A model generated the notes under the pieces. It ran no database searches, was not told the DNA's origin, and saw only the letters and a list, made by a program, of their open reading frames with translations. A DNA stretch of 64,000 nucleotides from Eleginops maclovinus (lineage: Eukaryota; Chordata; Actinopteri; Perciformes; Eleginopidae), in assembly GCF_036324505.1 (NCBI RefSeq), contig NC_086356.1, positions 16,479,744 through 16,543,743 on the forward strand, given 5' to 3'. How positions within the stretch are numbered: the first letter of the stretch is position 1; every line of letters starts with the position of its first letter. The position numbers were made by a program, and so were the translations under genes. Below are positions 1 through 12,953 of this stretch, one piece after another.

Positions 1-540
1 ACCTCGCTTCAAACCAGATTTTCTTCTCCCCGTGCCAAGCTGCTGCCATCTCACATTTATTATCAGACCTTGATGGATCTAATGTGGGAATCCATTATCA
101 CACCCCAACTCTTTGCGGCATCGCTCTGTTCTTTTTCCTCGGTCTTCATCTTGGATCTTCATAGCGTCTATGCCTCCCGGGCCCCCCAGCACCCCGTCTA
201 GTCTCTACTGGCCCGGCCCCTGGGTCATCCTCCTGCTTTAGTCCTGTTCACCGTTGTCAAAAGACATTCTCTAAGTGTCAGCACACAGAAAAAGAGACAG
301 TAGGTTCAATGTAATGGGTGGGGATGGAAATAAAAGGAGTTTTGTTGGAGAGCCACACTTGATTTTTCAAGGCTTTGAATAGATGTGCTTGTGCTACATT
401 ACTTGACCTCTCCGTGCCCAACTTTGAACAATCGCTGCTGTGTTTGCAAACTCTCAGAAGCTTCTTTTTCTATAGTTAAGAGATCTACCACTATGCATAA
501 ACGTACCACATATGATATATCTTCTGCTGCATCTTTGCTC

Positions 541-545
<5 letters not shown>
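1..545. other. Intergenic, nothing identified
   Basis: No coding potential with splice structure, no RNA gene and no recognisable repeat was seen. The short open frames here are not supported by any recognisable protein similarity. Confidence 0.5.

Positions 546-623
<78 letters not shown>
546..623. repeat. (CA)n microsatellite
   Basis: An uninterrupted CA dinucleotide array of about 78 bp, ending in CACTCGCACG. The Thr-His and Val-Cys open frames across it are artefacts of the repeat. Confidence 0.98.
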
Positions 624-625
<2 letters not shown>

Positions 626-3393
626 GCACGCTCACTCACACTACCTTTGCTTCCCTCAGTGAACTCTTCACCCCAGCTGCCACCAGAAGGCCGTCATGCT
701 GAATTTTACCTACGTTGTTTTGCGTCCCCCTCTCTCCAATTGACAGACAGGCGGTAAGATCAGAGAGATACAGATTAACTCGCTGTTTATGTCTTGAAAA
801 TTTTCCCTCCCTGTTTCACAATTAGATTACAGCCGGTCTGAAACACCAGAGGAAGAGGAAAACACTTAAGCTTCTTCCTTTCAGTTTAAAGGCGGATAGC
901 AACAGAAAATATGGCGCCACTGATGAGGGGTTTGGTTGAATAGAAAGAACGTTTGACAAATATGACTGGTAATACCCTTTTTCCACATATCTTGCCTTTG
1001 ATTCTCTCTGTACTGCCATAAACCTTAGTAATGTGTCTGGTTTTGTTTTATTTTAAACTGCTGCACGGGTTTCAAAGGGTGTTTCGAAGGCTAATTCCAG
1101 GGCTACAGCTAAAAATAGAGAAATCTGAAATAATAAACATGTTTTTTGTTGTACATTAACCCAACTACAAATTCGAGGCACTTCAAATTGACTTTCATAT
1201 ATATGTATTTTTTTACTTATACTTCTACTCCAACACAATGTTTTTGACTTATGGCTTTTAGTTACTTCAAAGACTAAGATTGCATTTACAAAACATACAT
1301 TCACTTAAAAAAAGCTTCTCATGTATATAATATCCTGCTTTATATTGTGTTAACTTGAATAGTGTTTATTTGTCAGACAGTTTATAGATTCTTTACCTTC
1401 ATAGTCAACTGTTTGTGTTGTTTATTTTTAATTTCTAATGATATGCAATGCCTTGTGTGATTTAATGCTGCTGCAACCAAAACAAATCCCAGTTTGGGAT
1501 TAATAAAGTACTTCTTATCTTATCTTAAATTCTACACGTTTATCATATTTTTTCAAATATTTTAAACTACCAGACTTTAAAAAATCATCTCCACTTTAAC
1601 CAACTTTGACATAAATGCTTCAGCAATTATAACTAAATATATTCAAACACCTTATGCATTGTTCTTGTACTTTTAATTAAGTATTTTTAATAAATTATAT
1701 ACATTAACAGTGTGGTGTTGCTCCTATTACCTAAGTTGAAGACCTGAACGATTTTTCCACTACTAGTTAATAGTTTGAGGTGAGTTACTTTCCCCCACTG
1801 GCCAAAACAGTGGATAACTAAAACCAATAGCTGCCTTTTCAAATGTATCTGTATCAGTGTGGACATGGTGAAAGATTAAGGTCCCACATCTGCTTAATCT
1901 GCTCCAAAGCAGCACCTGCTCTCTGGCTGTGCGGTCTCATGGATTGGATCCCACCTTTGACCAACTCAAAGCCCCATAGTAAACTGCGTTAGCCTCTCCT
2001 TTTGTCAAAGCATCCCGTGCACCAGTGAGTGATTTGCTCATTTGGTTCAGGCACAGCTGTTATAAACTGTCATTTATTGCGATTGGCTTGGAAAGCATAA
2101 GCTGGTTAAAGCCGAGCAGCACAATGGATCCACATAGATGCTGCAATTGGTGTTGATGCCAAAAAAGCCTGAAAAGGATTCTGAAAACTTAATTATTCAG
2201 GAATGATTTCATGTGATACTGCTTACTCTTCAAACATGTCCTCACTTGCTGCTGTCAAAGAGCTAGTTATGCGTTTTGCTGTTTTAGGTAAAATTAAATA
2301 AGACATAAAGAAAATGAAGGCGTTACCTATCCTGTATTTGAAGTCCATTTCAATCAGACTTCAGTTTGTTTTCTCCAGTAATATGATTGAGCAGATGTGA
2401 ACACATTACTCGGGTCAGTTGAAGTTCAAGCTCAACTCGCTTTAACTCTGTCGACCCTGAGGGGAATTTTTTTCTTGCAGCCAGGTACACAAAACACACG
2501 CAGACATTGCCTAACACTCATAAAACATCATCAAATGCTTGAATACATCAAGTAACAACAGGAACATTGCAGCATGTCTTCCCTACAACCATCTTCATCA
2601 GCCCTCAGTATTCTTCACCTGTATTTAGAATACCTGTGAGAAAAGGGGATATGGGCCCCATGCTCCACCAGGTGAGATTCAGTTCAATGAAAAAACAAAT
2701 CATCAGTGTGGCCATCATGAGCATATAGCAGCCATGTGAACTAAGAAATAACATAATTCAACAGGCCTGGTCTTTGGAAGTATAAATCTCCACCTAGAGG
2801 GTATGAGTTTAAATACTCCACACAGAATATGAAACGGATGCCGAAAAATATCACAAGCCTTAGAAATAGCTCTTTTATGGAACATTTGTGAAGGGTTAGT
2901 CAAATAAAAGTACCTTTGCTCCTACTGCCCACTTCAACCATATGTTCCAGCCTCTGTTTTTCACCTATTAACTCACATTTCTGTCAAAACAACCATGATG
3001 CAACACAATTGGTGATCTCAGCCATGTTCAGACATAGTGAAGCAAATTTGACGACATTTGCATAAATGTTGACAGCTGGGCCATTTGTTTATTTGTCCAA
3101 AACCTGCTGTCCCCTCCAGGATAGCCAGCCATTAACTCTAGGTGCTCTTTGCATACTAAGAATCGGCAGTCTTTATATGCAGTAGAAGTGAAGTAGGCCT
3201 ACATCACCTTCCTGGTATTTGCAAAGGGAGCTGCACCTGCCAGCTTCCACTTACACGTGTTCAACGATCATTCAGTAGCTAAAAAAAAGGGGTTATTGAG
3301 TGAGTAAAAACATCTGCGACAAAGGTATGTAAATGATGCTGAAAGAAGCAACATTTAACAAGTTTGAAGTCATTTTTATCTACTGTTTAACAA
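624..3393. other. Intergenic, AT-rich, one LINE tail
   Basis: No gene is supported. The only recognisable item is the LINE-like 3' tail at 1466-1527, listed separately. The rest is AT-rich single-copy-looking sequence. Confidence 0.5.
1466..1527 (+). mobile_element. LINE 3'-tail fragment (L2/CR1/Rex-like)
   Basis: The segment runs from GCTGCTGCAACC through TTTGGGATTAATAAAGTA and ends in a short TCTTA repeat. This is the usual form of a fish L2/CR1/Rex-type LINE 3' end, which finishes in a short tandem repeat instead of poly(A). A second copy of the same tail, in reverse orientation and next to a (GATA)n array, lies at 33,917-33,975. Only the tail is present; there is no coding remnant beside it. 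Confidence 0.6.
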
Positions 3394-3480
3394 TCAGAAT
3401 CAGGTTTATCGCCAAACCTGTTTCATACATACAAGGAATTTGCTTAGTAGTGCAAACATAAACACAGTATTATATAGAGA
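3394..3480 (-). mobile_element. Interspersed repeat fragment, LINE-tail type, copy A
   Basis: Shares TCAGAATCAGG, a TTTAT-GCCA block, CATACAAGGA and GTGCAAACATAAACA with a second copy at 10,368-10,490. The pattern resembles the antisense 3' end of fish L2-like LINEs, but no ORF remains. The family name is inferred from memory, while the similarity between the two copies is directly visible. Confidence 0.55.
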
Positions 3481-4736
3481 ATATGGAGGATGGTGGTGGA
3501 CCCTGATGGTCTGTATGGGAAAACAGCCACATATCACCTTGGAAACATTTTAAACCCGGCCTTCTTGGCAGCAGCAGCCGGTCACATGAGACAGAAGCAG
3601 CTCCAGATTGTCACGATCAATCGCTTCTATTCTTTCGGCTTGTCTGTCCTCACCGGTGCTGTCTGTCTCTCTGGCTCACACTCACCCTGGACGAGCGGGT
3701 TACTGGATCCTGTGTCAGAGTCAGTAAACTCCACCTGACAGGGTGTCGCTCCAAGCAACACAGCTAATGTTACAGCTCTGCTGAGGAGGGGAGGGAGGGT
3801 TGGAAATATAATGTTTGACATTAAAGATGACATTCAATTATTTTCTTTCCCCTTTCATCAGTTCCCACATCAAAATGATGATGGGGTATCTGGAGCTGGT
3901 GTACGTCCTCAGTTGCAGATGTTTCGAGAAAAAAGATAGAAAGAGACAGGCATGCAGCGTTACATACATGAAATCTGCTACAACACCAGTGTGAGTTCAT
4001 AGCTCAAAGCGAAAGGATGGCACTGGCAGCAGCTCGGAGAGTGACAGAAAGCAAGAAGAACAGGAGTGGAGAAGCCTTTTGTGCTTTGAAAGCTTCTTTC
4101 ATCAGAATCCTCTCTCATCAAAGCTCCTCAAATCTATTTCACCCTGCTCCCTGTCTTGGAATTTCGCTTGATAACCTTTGAAGAGGAGCTCCGTGGCGAG
4201 GACAACAAGGAGGAACATCTTTCTGTCAGCGCCGGTGTGATGTGAAAGGCTTAAAGCTATGCAGCGCTTTTTAAGAGTTTCTGTAGCTTAATTAATTCAG
4301 AGTCGTCTTATCTGCTGGAATATAAAGACGGATAAAGCAGACGGGGACACTGTCAGCGTCTGTCTGGCCCGACTTGTCTATCCGTCTGTCTGAGGGCACT
4401 GAACCGTGATTGTTTGGGCTGATTTGAGCCAGATGATCCTCATTGTCACACCCTAAACTGAATCCTCACATGAACATGCCCGGAGGCTGAAGGGAGCAAT
4501 TTAAAGACTGTGGCCTGTCTCTCAACTCAAAGGGGAGGCTTCACATGATGAGCCAAGGCCTCTGTCACACCTTAGGAGGAGGAGAAGGCGGAGGAGGGGG
4601 GTGAGGGAGAGGAGGATGTCGAGGAGGAATGAGAAAACACAAGTGCAGACTCAGTGAAGTAAAGATATAATATATAACTGACTGTTTAAAATGCAGCAAG
4701 ATCTTTCTCTTTTATTAATACCTCATATTATTTCCC
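3481..4736. other. Intergenic, nothing identified
   Basis: No gene or clear repeat. There is a purine-rich GGAGGA patch near 4,575-4,630. Confidence 0.45.
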
Positions 4737-5088
4737 TAAAAGGGGCCCTATTATACTCATTTTAAGGTTCATATTAGTATTTTCTACCTCTACTGTGACT
4801 TGTTTCCATGCTTTAATGTTCAAAAAGGTCACCTCTTTTCACCCTCTGTCTGAAACCAGAGCCCAGTCTGCTCTGATTGGTTAGCTGGCTCTGTTGAGAT
4901 TGGTCAACCGTTTAGCCAATAGCAGAGCGAGTGTTACATAATGATTTCCCTATGTTCCTGAAGTTAACAAAGGAGTCCAAAGGAGTCTCAGGCACAGGGG
5001 GGAGTGTGGGGGAGAAACTTTGCAGACCATTTACATGCACAAAAACCGGAAAGGGTAAACCCCAAATAGCATAATAGGGCTTCTTTAA
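4737..5088. mobile_element. piggyBac-like MITE, family 1, copy 1
   Basis: About 352 bp with terminal inverted repeats: AGGGGCCCTATTAT at the left and ATAATAGGGCTTCT at the right. TTAA lies at the right edge and TAAA (a one-base change) at the left. Internal blocks such as CACCCTCTGTCTGAAACCAG and GCTCTGATTGGTTAGCTGG recur in reverse orientation at 15,557-15,984. The TTAA flanks suggest a non-autonomous piggyBac-type element; there is no transposase ORF. Confidence 0.75.
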
Positions 5089-5450
5089 AAATGTGATGTC
5101 ATCATTATCATATTTCCACTTGGTTTGTGAAATACTGTATTGATGCCTCAAGTTTGGCATTTTTGTTCATCGCCATCTTGTTGTTTTTTTTTTGTTGCCA
5201 GAATTGAACATATTTGGACAAAAGCATTGCACTGGAAAGAAGTGAAGCTTGGTTGGGGGCAGATATAGTTTGAATAGGAAATGCTAAGTTATTAGCTTCC
5301 ATGAGCGCTAGTTAGCTAGGTAAGCGGGTGTATTCGTAGTTCGCGGAAACTGTGTATAGTGTGAGGCTCGATTTCTTACTAGCGAAATAACGTGGTTCCA
5401 AATCCTGAATTTAGCCTAAATTGAAACATTTTCGAATGCATCTTCTGGTC
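5089..5450. other. Intergenic, nothing identified
   Basis: No coding, RNA or repeat signal recognised. Confidence 0.4.
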
Positions 5451-5493
<43 letters not shown>

Positions 5494-5503
5494 GCTGTTG
5501 TTG
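5451..5503. repeat. (TTG)n microsatellite
   Basis: About 17 TTG/GTT triplets with one CTG interruption near the right end. Confidence 0.97.
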
Positions 5504-6180
5504 CTTCTTTAATTGAAAATCACTGGCAATTGTTTTTAAGCAGAGATTACACTACTGTAGATGTAGTCAAAATGCTTTCCTTTCCGTTCAAATTGGAAAG
5601 GACTTCTTTGCCCCTGACAGATTTCAAAACATGATTAGTCACTCTCATTTCATAATAGTGGAAACCTAAGGTAGAATCCATCCATTTACTGCCATGATGT
5701 CCTCTTCTTGCTCTGATTTATGAACACTAACCCCTCTGATAAGCAGTCCAGATACGACCCGTTCTTATCTGCACTCTGAAGTAAGTCTTTCTCTCTTCCC
5801 TCTCTCTCGCTGTCTTTGTTTTCTGTTCATTTTGCTGCCTGTGCACAAACATGTCTGCTGTCTGCCTTTCTGCCCAGCAGCCAGCAGGTTTGAGGCCTAT
5901 ATTTAATCACCACAAGGCTTAACTCCCTCCGTCAGTGACGGCTCATTTGACGTGGCGGCCCTGGGCTTCTCTCTTCTCCCGGTCCTGTGCCAAATACAAT
6001 AACTCCTCTCTTTCGTTACCCTGCTGTATGTTATAATTTCGCTATTTTTCAATGTCACGGCTGGGTCTTTTGAAGAGTTTTTATTGAATTTCCTGCTGGA
6101 CGCTGCTGCCGAGGCCATTTCTTTTCACTGTCACCAAGCTTTCTCCGTTAAACCTTCCTCGCCTGGCATTTCCTCTTCTT
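5504..6180. other. Intergenic, nothing identified
   Basis: No gene or transposon signal recognised. The three-copy tandem repeat begins just after this stretch. Confidence 0.4.
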
Positions 6181-6183
6181 CCT

Positions 6184-6830
6184 GTTTCTATTTAAAGACG
6201 GTAAAATGGAAGAATTTGGGCATAATTTCATCATACATTAAGTACAATGTTCATTGTTACCACTGTGAATGTAATTCCTTAAAGCACGGTTCCAAGAATG
6301 CAGAAAATCCCCAAATGTACTATTAAAGAATCCTTATATTATATATTTATAGCTTTTAAAGCCAATTCTAGGCAAAATCTCTTTGATGAAAAGAAGCGTT
6401 GGAGGGAAACGGGTTTCTTTCTTTACATTTGCTCTTGTCCTTTCATTGTTTTCTTTTTTTCCTCTATTCAAGGACAGTAAAAATAGAAAATTAGGGCATC
6501 ATTTCATCATGCACTAAGTAGAGTGTTTCATTGTCACCACCGATTATTAAAGGAATACTGCCCAGCATGCAGAAAATCCAAAGCCAATTTATTATTAAAG
6601 GATCTTTGAATTATATATTTATATCATTAATCCCATACTTATTTTTAATAATCAATTCAAGGCAACATCTCTGGAAGGGAAACTGTCTCTCTGTTTGCCT
6701 TTTTCTTATTCTGGTTTTTCAGTTTTTTGTCTATTAGAGCATAATTTCATCATAAACCTAACACCCGCGCCCAGCATGCAGAAAATCCCCTGCATTTTGT
6801 ACTATTAAAAGTTCCTGTTACCCATCTATC
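6184..6830. repeat. Diverged tandem triplication, about 210-280 bp units
   Basis: Three successive diverged units carry the same ordered landmarks. A CATAATTTCATCAT-like block occurs at 6221, 6498 and 6740. The block ATGCAGAAAATCC occurs at 6298, 6567 and 6776. A nearby ACTATTAAA/TTATTAAA block follows in each unit. The third unit is shortened. I do not recognise the unit as a known transposon. Open frames crossing it differ between copies, so it is not a coding repeat. Confidence 0.75.
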
Positions 6831-7336
6831 TCCTCGGGGGAATATTATCCAACAATCCTCGGTTACATGTGTTCACAATTCCTCGGCATTATAAATCTTC
6901 TCTCGGAGCTGTCATGAGTGTCTTGAAAGCATTAAAATGCCTGTTGTTTGACCAAATGGAAAGAGAGTAGATTCAAACAATACTTCACTCTTCCTGTCTC
7001 CGAGTTCACAGAAGTTAATGCGTTTGGCAGTAGCAGATGCCTTCCTCCCTTCTGAGTTGTGTGAGAGAATGTCACCCAAGTCTAATCAAATTATGTCTGT
7101 TATAGCAAATGTCAAACCTTCACTCTAAATTTCTGACCCTCTCCTGCTTGACGGTTCGTGCACTTTCTTGCTCCCTTTTTTGTTGTGATAATCCAGAGAT
7201 AAGATCTCAATGAGCACATGTGCGGGAGCCTTTTGATAAAGTGCAGAGGTGGAGGAAGTATTCAGAGCCTTTACTGAAGGAAAAGTACTACAACACAGTG
7301 AATATACTGCACTTCCAGTTAAAGTCAAAAACGTAC
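6831..7336. other. Intergenic, nothing identified
   Basis: No coding or repeat signal seen until the TTAA-flanked element at 7,337. Confidence 0.4.
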
Positions 7337-7963
7337 TTAAAGGTCACGTATTATACTGTATTTCGACAACATATTATAAGTCTCAGATATAAACAAAAGA
7401 TGTCTCTGAAATTTTTTGCTCAAAATACCAAACAGATCACGAATTATAGCATGCCATAAAGCCCCCTGGTCCAGCCCTGTTCCAGAAGTGCTGATTCAGT
7501 GTCTGTAGCTTTAAATGCAAATGAGGTGGTAATGGTGAACACTGCGGTAGAGAAGCATTTCCACAATGTCCACCGGCAGACACCCAGAGGTGCTGGATTT
7601 TTGCAGCCTAAAACAGCACAGCGTCTTCTGAGACATCCTGCTGAAACCGGTGGCCAAAAATACACAGACACACAGAGGTAATGCGGGAGGGGATTCAGGT
7701 AACGGGGTGGGCGGGGGCTTACCGTGGTTGGATTTTGCTAATTGCGTACAAACCTCAAATGACGTCAAAGATGAAATTTACGTAACGTATTAACCCGAAA
7801 CCTAACTCACCCATTTTTTGAGCGGCTTTCACATTCTTGGATCAGGAGGGGAAGAGAGAACCTTTTTTTCTGACATTTTCTGAGTCTCTTAACACACAGG
7901 GGAGACATATATATGTATTACAGACGTTAAAAAGTGCCTTTTACATAATAGGCAACCTTTTAA
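7337..7963. mobile_element. piggyBac-like MITE, family 2
   Basis: About 627 bp bounded by TTAA at both ends. The left terminus reads TTAAAGGTCACGTATTAT and the right terminus, read in reverse, TTAAAAGGTTGCCTATTAT, giving imperfect terminal inverted repeats. The termini resemble those of family 1 (4,737; 8,037; 15,557), but the interior differs. Open frames inside it do not resemble a transposase, so I call it non-autonomous. Confidence 0.75.
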
Positions 7964-8036
7964 CAGTATGAATCAGCTAAATGTCCTATGAAAAGTTCTC
8001 TACCTGCAAACTTTCAATGATTTACCAGTTTTTAGA

Positions 8037-8184
8037 TTAAAGGGGTATTATTATGCTAATTTGTTTGTGGGAGAGACTCCCTCTGGAGAGAACTTTGGGA
8101 TTTTAGCCTTTGCAGACCATTTACATGCACTAAAAACCTATATAACGCACTACAGGAAAGGGAAACCACAACAGGGCCTCTTAA
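8037..8184. mobile_element. piggyBac-like MITE, family 1, internally deleted copy
   Basis: Bounded by TTAA on both sides. It begins AGGGGTATTATTATGC and ends ACAGGGCCTC. The interior block TTTGCAGACCATTTACATGC is shared with the copy at 4,737-5,088, but about 200 bp of the interior is missing. Confidence 0.7.
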
Positions 8185-8376
8185 ATATCACTGCTGCATT
8201 TATGTGCATGTTGCGTTTTATTGGCGTAGATGCCAACCTTACCTCCTTTTATACATCTTTTGATTAGTTTATTTAACGGGAATGCATCATTTTGTACAAG
8301 ATCATTAAACCTTTATAGTGTTCTCTCCTGTGAGAACCATTTATACCAAAAAGTCTCAGGAAATTAAGCCCTTTTT

Positions 8377-8840
8377 TGTCAGGGTTTGGGGAAACAGGAC
8401 CCAAGTGCAGTAAAATGAACGGGAGGCAGGTATGGGTCCAAACAAAAGGCGAGCTTTATTTATATTAAACCTGTACTTTCAACCAAGAATAACCACACCA
8501 ACACTAACCAGGGGATACAGGGACAATGGGAACAGGAGCAGACAGACGGACAGGCAGGAACAGGCAGGTAACAGGTACAACATCAGGGAAGAAATGACTA
8601 CGACTGAACAAGAGACAAAAGGGGAACCAAGACTAAATACACAAGGCTAATCACCAAACAACACACAGCTGGAGAGGGGAGGAGAAACACAGGGGCAACA
8701 GGTGAACACAATGACATAATCAGGGAAAGGAAGGAAACTAAAGACAGGGAGTGAAACTTAACCTGACACAAGAGGGGAAAACCTTTCAAAATAAAACACA
8801 CAACACAAAGACACGACGACACGAAACCAGGATCATGACA
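8377..8840. mobile_element. Non-autonomous DNA-transposon-like repeat
   Basis: About 464 bp starting TGTCAGGGTTTGGGG and ending CCAGGATCATGACA, so the two ends form a short imperfect inverted repeat (TGTCAGGGTTTGG against TGTCATGATCCTGG). T-rich sequence flanks both sides and hides any target duplication. The AACAGG/ACAGGC-rich interior matches a repeat common in fish genomes as I remember it. There is no transposase ORF. Confidence 0.6.
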
Positions 8841-9087
8841 TTTTTTCTGCTTTGTGGTGATGCACTTTCCAACTTATCCAAGAAACTTTTTTAAATAGTT
8901 TTTTTTTAACTGAAAAGAAGGACAATTTTCTCAACACATAAAAAAACTCTTCATCTTATAGTTAATCACCAACGTTCAAAAATAAACACATCCGCAGCTG
9001 CCAGATAATGGCGGTGCAGTCAAAGTTTTAAGTATTAAAAAATATATAATAAGCTTTATCCCAGCGCTCATGGATCATCTGGTTAAA

Positions 9088-9689
<602 letters not shown>

Positions 9690-10745
9690 ACTCCAGTCCT
9701 TAAGTAAAAATACTGGCAGTGAAACGCTCTGTCACAAGATAAAGTCCTGCAAATAGTTCTGATCATTGATGCATTTTTGTGTGAAGCTTATCTTCGACTT
9801 TATACATGCTCTGTTAGCGAATAATATTAAATCAGTATGTATTTGTTGATTATATTTTACTTCAATAAAAGTACTTACAGCCTAGAAATACTCAGTTCCA
9901 AAGTCCTGCAAATATTACAGTATTGTCTTATTGATGCATTAATGTGTGGAGCTTATCGTTTACTTTATATAAAGTAACAAGTACAGGGTAGAAATACTGT
10001 TACAAGTATAAGTACTGCATCCAAACGTAAACAACATATTCAGTACCAAAAGTATTTGTTGATGCAGTAGCACATATCATAGTTTATAACTTTATTGGGT
10101 TGTGATAATTGATGCATTAATATGTCCATCACTAAGGTGGAGCTATTTTCACTGCCTTTACTCCTGGCTATCTTAACTTTTAATTATAAAACATATGTTG
10201 ATTATATTAAAGTAAAAATAAAATACTTGCAGTGTAGTAATACTGTCACAAGTAGAAGTCCTGCATCCCACAAAATACAGTTAGTTAAAATAGTAAAAGT
10301 AACAAATAACGCAAAATGGTCGAATTTTACTGTTTGTACTGCTGGCTAGCTTAATCTATAATACATCATCAGAATCAGGATAGGAATCAAGTTTATTGCC
10401 AGGTACGTTTACTCATACAAGGAGCTGATGTGGTGTCTGGTGGTGCAAACATAAACAATTTAAGAAAATAAGTAGGTCAAAAATATAAAGATAATAAAAA
10501 TATTTTTAAGAAGCTATTTAGTATAAAAACAAAATGCTGAAGACAAGTATTTACACCAAATTTAAATTCAAATATACGAAGAATGGATATGCTGTCGGGC
10601 AAAGTAACTATGAAGGTATCAAAGAAGTGTAGTGCAGTAAAAAGTACAATATTTTCCTCTAAATTGAAGAGAAGTAGAAGTACAAAGTAGGTCAAAATAA
10701 AAATACTCAAGTAGAAGTACGTCAGGACTACAATGGTGAAAGTAG
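9690..10745. repeat. Diverged cluster of AGTAAAAGTA-type hAT MITE remnants
   Basis: Repeated phrases such as AGTCCTGCA(AA/TC), ATTGATGCATTAAT, GTTGATTATATT and AAGTAGAAGTAC occur three or more times in the same order. They match the interior of the better preserved copy at 48,349-48,862. The cluster looks like several old copies, or one internally duplicated copy, broken by the unrelated repeat at 10,368-10,490. Confidence 0.6.
10368..10490 (-). mobile_element. Interspersed repeat fragment, LINE-tail type, copy B
   Basis: Second copy of the repeat at 3,394-3,480, with TCAGAATCAGG, TTTATTGCCAGG, CATACAAGGA and GTGCAAACATAAACA. It appears inserted into the surrounding hAT-type remnant cluster. 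Confidence 0.55.
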
Positions 10746-12704
10746 GACAGAGATATCTTACTGATAAATGTATGTACTTTCCACAGATTTTTCAGTGTCT
10801 GCTTTAGATGATTTAATCAGATCTGGCGCTACATATTTCTCAGTTTGCTCTTCTTAGGTTGATGATTTTGGTCAGATATTAAAGTCTAACCATCCTCAAC
10901 TTTTCCAGCAGAGAAAACCATCACGACACTGACCGTCTAAACTCCCTTCCACTGGTTTAGATTTGTGTCCTTGGAAGATCATGAGTCAAACATGTTGGGT
11001 TGTAAGTTATATCACGCAGACCAGTTTCCCTAACACAAACCATGGGCTTGCTTTGTTTCCCTCTGCCAGATGGGGCAGCTGCTCGGGCTGCAGCTGAGCT
11101 TCTCCTCTGGGTGAAAAGTTCATCCCCAGAACTGCATGTGGTAACCTGAAGTTCATTACTGAAATACACCCATCTTAGAGTTTAATCAAATCATCTTTAC
11201 ACTATTGTAATTTATAAGAGGGAATTAGTCAACTGGAATCTGAATTAATGAGCTCAGAACCCTTTATTTACCAAGTCAAATCAACTTAGCATGTAAATCC
11301 AGATGAGGGTGATTAATGATAAACAGTTACAAAGCTGTGTGTTACCAAAAGAGCAGCTGAAGTCTGTTTCAGATTGGATTTTAATCAAACAAATTGATGA
11401 TCCTACAATTCAAAATAAATCTATATGTTGTTATGCTGAGCGTCAAAGGGGAAGACCGTTACTAATTAATGTCTGTACAGTTAATATGAAATAACTGCTG
11501 CTTAGCTTAGCATCAAAACTGAAATGGAAATATTAGAAAACAGTCAGCATAGCTCAGTCTGAGAAATAAGAAAAACACCAAAAGCCGTTGCGTTGTGTCT
11601 GAGCTACAATGATGATTAGTCCTTTGTATTACTCAAACAACAGAAAACAAATCTCTTTTGCTCATACAAGATTTGAGCTTTTCCACCTTGATTGGCATAG
11701 ATTATGAATATTTTCTCCCCAAAAGGACATTTACAAAGAGATGAATTTATAAACACCCTCAATGGTTCTCCGTTCAAACCCCAATGAAACATTTTACTAG
11801 AGGACTCAAAGTTATACACTTACAGAAACGTGGAACATGTGGCAGGAAGTGGAGCAGCTCCGCGTTGGACCCCAGCTGTTGGCATCAACTTTAAAATTCA
11901 AATCAAACCATGAGTGGCGCTGACAGAACAGTGTTGACCCTCCATTTTTCTACCTACCTTTACAGCGTTTTTATGACATCATTTTCTTCTCTGACATTTC
12001 CGTAACACTTGGCATTGAAAGCGTGCATGAGTTGAACATGTTGTGAGCAGATAATGGAGGCTCATGGGGAGCAGTCAGTCAGCTCAGACAGCCATCACAT
12101 TGTGTCTGAAGCACTTAATGTCATGTGAGGACTATTATTGTTCTGCAGTCATTCTGATGGCCGCTGCTGCTCAGCCTGTCGCCGATCATTCATCACCAGC
12201 ATTAATACTTTGTAGGCTGCATTACTGTATCACAGGTTAGCTGTGTTTCTCATTTTTGTAATACTGGCCTACTGGAGGATAAACATGAATAACATGAGGA
12301 TAGCTTTATCAATAGCTAAGTGTAATGTATTGTTATTTTCTTTTGTATATATATATACACCAGTTTTATAGTTATTTTTAGTATTTGCTCTAAAATCAAC
12401 TACCATTTATTTTTATTTTGAATTGTCTATGACCATTTTTGTACACTTTTTCTTTTTTAAATATGAAATAAAAGTTGGTAACAAATAATGTAAAATTAAA
12501 CACTTTGAGATATAAAAACTCAACCACATATACATACACTTATCCATCTATATGTCAATGTTTTTTCATATTTAAACTTTTATAATTATATATTTATATG
12601 TATTTATACTCTATTTTATACACTATACCTACATTTTCTTCCACAGTCTTGTTATAAAGAGTCATTCATCATAAGTTTGTTTGTATAAACAGAATGTTTT
12701 TGCT
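10746..12704. other. Intergenic, nothing identified
   Basis: No gene supported. A block near 11,500 (GCTTAGCTTAGCATCAAAAC) weakly resembles the GTTAGCTTAGC repeat family seen at 37.4 kb, but too little matches to call it. Confidence 0.4.
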
Positions 12705-12862
12705 CCAGTTGTCAGTGAAATGTAAAGGATAGAAGTATATAGTACAATCAATTGGATCATCAAGCAACATTTAAAAAAATACTTCAACTTTAGTAAAAGT
12801 TACTTTTGTAGAGAAGTGTAAAGCAGAATAAAATTTCCATATTTACCCTTTTTATATATATG

Positions 12863-12953
<91 letters not shown>

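Noticed and set aside
385..757. Thr-His-rich and Val-Cys-rich open frames over the CA array
   Set aside because: They are translations of a dinucleotide repeat; the same applies to the frames at 9,070, 16,305, 28,337 and 42,241.
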